This document shows positions 6,015 through 7,819 of a stretch of DNA of 7,819 nucleotides, piece by piece. Within the stretch, counting starts at the first letter, position 1. Every line of letters starts with the position of its first letter. The notes under the pieces were generated by a model that had not been told where the DNA came from, did not search any database, and worked only from the letters and a program-made list of their open reading frames with translations. A program made the translations under genes and the position numbers. Origin of the DNA: Zymomonas sp. (lineage in GTDB: Bacteria; Pseudomonadota; Alphaproteobacteria; Sphingomonadales; Sphingomonadaceae); the NCBI GenBank assembly GCA_027489105.1, contig JAIYAJ010000477.1, forward strand, positions 1 to 7,819, given 5' to 3'.

Positions 6015-6371
6015 TCAGGGCTTGGGCGCGCGCAGAACGACTATGATGCTGCCTTCGACGACATGACCGTCGCGCGACAGCGCCCGCCAGCGTATCTCGT
6101 TGCGGCCACGCGCAAACCCCGGCCTGGCTGCGGTGAAGGTCAAGGCGCGTCCGGTCGGCGTGAAGGACAATGGCCGCTCGCCCGCTGCCGTGACGAGCAT
6201 GAGCGAGGTCAACGAAGCCGGTTCGAGAAAGGTCAGCCTCAACACCGGCGGGGATTGGGTGAGCACGCTGCCACTCGCCGGACTGACGCTTTGCAGCGCT
6301 GTATGAGCCTGCACGACGGCGGGCACCGTCATCACGATCAGGGCAAGCGCCGCCGGTGTCAGCCTCATCAT
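6015..6371 (-). CDS. copC: CopC-family periplasmic copper-binding protein
   Basis: This 118-residue precursor has signal peptide MMRLTPAALALIVMTVPAVVQA and predicted cleavage just before H23, so the mature protein starts with histidine. In CopC proteins this N-terminal histidine, with an Asp and a His near the C-terminus, forms the tight Cu(II) site; here these are D101 and H103 in SRDGHVVEGSI. No methionine-rich Cu(I) loop is evident, so it looks like a Cu(II)-only CopC. The start at 6371 overlaps the mbnH stop as ATGA, with AAGGA 9 nt upstream. A second ATG follows at 6368, and a longer frame from 6395 adds MAPKGRKQ but would overlap mbnH more. By context it passes copper to the CopD-PCuAC protein encoded directly after it. 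Confidence 0.92.
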   Translation of the reverse strand: MMRLTPAALALIVMTVPAVVQAHTALQSVSPASGSVLTQSPPVLRLTFLEPASLTSLMLVTAAGERPLSFTPTGRALTFTAARPGFARGRNEIRWRALSRDGHVVEGSIIVVLRAPKP

Positions 6372-7579
6372 TTGCTTTCGTCCTTTTGGAGCCACGGATT
6401 GGCGAAACGCGGATCATGGAGCAGCGCCTCGTCAGTCAGGGAATTCAGGAAGGCGATCACATCAGCCCGCTCTTCGCGCGTGAGGGTAAAGCCCGGTACG
6501 AACGAGCTTTTCAGGGGATTGGAGCGCCCGACACCGGCATGCGGCCCCGACGCGACTGTCCGGCCACCGGCGGCATAATGGTCGAGCACTGCGTCTAGTG
6601 TCGCGATCGAGCCATCGTGCATGAAAGGACCGGTCACCGCGACATTGCGTAGGCTCGGCGCACGAAAACGGCCCATATCCTCGGGCTTGCCGGTGATCTC
6701 CATGATGCCGGGACTTTCGGGCGGATATGCCCCCTTGCCGTCGAGATTGTAGAGGCCGGTATTGTGGAACGCGATCTCCCCGGCCTTGTTGCGCTCGTGC
6801 AGCACCGTGTCGGCGAGGTTCAGGCCATTGTGGCAATGGTGGCATTCGAGCCGTTCGGAGAAGAACAATGCTTCGCCTCGGATCGCGCTGTCGGACACGG
6901 CATCGACATCGCCCTCGTAACGGTAACGATCATATGGCGATCGCATCGACACGATGGAGCGCTCGAAGGCCGACAAAGCGCGCACGACCGTTGCGAGCGA
7001 GATTTCGCCATTGGCCTCAGGAAAGGCCTCGGCGAAAAGTCGCCGATAGAGTGGCTCGGCCGCAAGCCGCTTTACCATCTCCTGCTCTTTCCCCGCCAAA
7101 CCCAGCTCGACCGGTTCCTGGCCGACCAGCGGCACCAGTGCCTGCTGCTCCAGCTGTCTGAGCAGGGGATTGGCCCAGGTCAGCACCGGAAAATAGGCCA
7201 CGTTGACCAGCGACATCGAATTGCGGGGCGTCGACTGACCGGTCACGCCCGTGGCAACCGCGCGCCCATCGGAAAAGGCGCGGGATTGCTGGTGGCAGCT
7301 CTCACACGACATCGAGCCGTCAGCGGACAGGCGTTTGTCGTAGAAGAGATGACGTCCCAATTCGACCTTGGCCGCCGTCGTCGGATTTGCAGCCGGCTCC
7401 ACCGGCTTGGGCGCCCACGCCGGCAGGCCAAAGTCGTACCGGCTGGGCACCATGGCGTCGATCGGCCGCAGGGCTGCTTGGCGTTGCTGGGCGTGCGCGA
7501 TGCTGAACAGCATCGCCACGGCGGATAGGGCCAGAGCAATGTTCGACGCGCGCTGCATGGTCAGTCGGCCCGCACCCAT
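6368..7579 (-). CDS. mbnH: MbnH-family di-heme cytochrome (MauG-like peroxidase)
   Basis: This 403-residue secreted protein has a signal peptide ending SIAHA near residue 30. Two c-type heme sites are seen: CESCH (C92, C95, H96) and CHHCH (C246, C249, H250). The C-terminal half carries FHNTGLYNLDGKGAYPPES, RFRAPSLRNVAVTGPFMHDGS (H321) and LDHYAAGGR, the signature of the MauG/bacterial cytochrome c peroxidase superfamily. Placement next to an MbnP gene points to the MbnH branch, whose known reaction is oxidation of a tryptophan of MbnP to kynurenine through a high-valent di-iron heme state. Y277, in GLYN, is a candidate for the tyrosine region that matters in MauG; this is an inference. ATG 7579 has AGGG 6 nt before it and overlaps mbnP by 19 nt. 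ATG 7558 would start 2 nt after the mbnP stop and give a shorter signal peptide; either is possible. Confidence 0.92.
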   Translation of the reverse strand: MGAGRLTMQRASNIALALSAVAMLFSIAHAQQRQAALRPIDAMVPSRYDFGLPAWAPKPVEPAANPTTAAKVELGRHLFYDKRLSADGSMSCESCHQQSRAFSDGRAVATGVTGQSTPRNSMSLVNVAYFPVLTWANPLLRQLEQQALVPLVGQEPVELGLAGKEQEMVKRLAAEPLYRRLFAEAFPEANGEISLATVVRALSAFERSIVSMRSPYDRYRYEGDVDAVSDSAIRGEALFFSERLECHHCHNGLNLADTVLHERNKAGEIAFHNTGLYNLDGKGAYPPESPGIMEITGKPEDMGRFRAPSLRNVAVTGPFMHDGSIATLDAVLDHYAAGGRTVASGPHAGVGRSNPLKSSFVPGFTLTREERADVIAFLNSLTDEALLHDPRFANPWLQKDESK

Positions 7580-7819
7580 TGCTGCCCTGCCGAGGCTTTG
7601 CCTTCCCAGGCCAGGCCCAGCCGGTCGAAGATGCCGGCGCAGTCGGTGTCTCCGGGAAACGACATGCAGCCGGAAGCCGATTTGGGCGCATTGACCGTGA
7701 TGTCCGTGCCGGCAAGCAGCGCGCCGATATCGAGCACGACCGTGGACTTGGCAGGATCGAACCGGTTCAGCCGGTACGTCGGACGGTTGGGGTTCGCGCA
7801 GGCGACCTTCGGCGCGGCC
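7561..7819 (-). CDS. mbnP: MbnP-family copper-binding protein (C-terminal part)
   Basis: The last 85 complete codons of a gene that begins beyond the right edge. Visible: VACANPNRPTYRL, then FDPAKSTVVLDIGALLAGTD, then SGCMSFPGDTDCAGIFDRLGL and a C-terminal QQWVRAD. The CM-S-x-P-x-D-x-x-C-A-x-I-F-x-x-LGL pattern and the upstream cysteine are characteristic of the four-cysteine MbnP family ('metallo-mystery pair' partner of the di-heme enzyme). Three of the four cysteines are in view. MbnP binds copper in the periplasm after MbnH converts a tryptophan to kynurenine; tryptophans at W71 and W81 of the visible part exist, but the modified one cannot be identified from here. The stop lies within the first codons of mbnH or 2 nt before it, depending on the mbnH start. 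Confidence 0.9.
   Translation of the reverse strand, partial: AAPKVACANPNRPTYRLNRFDPAKSTVVLDIGALLAGTDITVNAPKSASGCMSFPGDTDCAGIFDRLGLAWEGKASAGQQWVRAD

Noticed and set aside
6764..7528. 254-codon plus-strand frame
   Set aside because: Antisense to mbnH, whose heme sites and signatures are intact.

Overview
The window looks like chromosomal or plasmid DNA from a GC-rich alphaproteobacterium, most likely a sphingomonad (Sphingomonadaceae). That placement is an inference from base composition, from the style of the encoded proteins, and from the IS51-type insertion sequence and intergenic palindromic repeat. I see no rRNA, tRNA or CRISPR array. Nearly all genes lie on the minus strand.

Region by region: (1) 1-592 is the N-terminal part of a polysaccharide flippase (Wzx-like, MOP superfamily) that runs off the left edge. 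(2) 593-939 has no convincing gene. (3) 940-1644 is a higBA toxin-antitoxin operon. Two copies of a TTCCC...GGGAA palindrome lie before it and probably form its autoregulatory operator; they also call into question the longer ATG start of the toxin. (4) 1802-1910 is a 109-bp mosaic palindromic repeat with 9-bp perfect terminal inverted repeats. (5) 1940-2332 (minus) encodes a small protein with a ribbon-helix-helix/SeqA-like N-terminus and a RAMA/DUF4357-like C-terminus. It is divergent from 2532-2897 (plus), a small STAS/SpoIIAA-like protein, across an AT-rich promoter region. (6) 3012-4332 is a complete IS3-family (IS51-like) element with orfA, orfB, an intact DDE triad and perfect 26-bp inverted repeats, but no target-site duplication. 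(7) 4333-4762 is an unassigned 430-bp stretch. (8) 4763-7819 is a tight minus-strand copper operon.

The copper operon is the main biological content. In order of transcription it is mbnP (3' end only), mbnH (MauG-like di-heme enzyme), copC (periplasmic copper carrier) and a CopD membrane protein whose C-terminus carries a complete PCuAC copper-chaperone domain. Adjacent genes overlap or are separated by 1-2 nt, so they are probably co-transcribed and translationally coupled. From family knowledge, MbnH oxidises a tryptophan in MbnP to kynurenine to create a copper site, CopC binds periplasmic copper, CopD is associated with moving copper across the inner membrane, and PCuAC hands copper to cytochrome oxidase assembly. 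The operon therefore reads as a periplasmic copper capture and delivery pathway, with the importer and a chaperone on one polypeptide. No methanobactin precursor gene is visible here.
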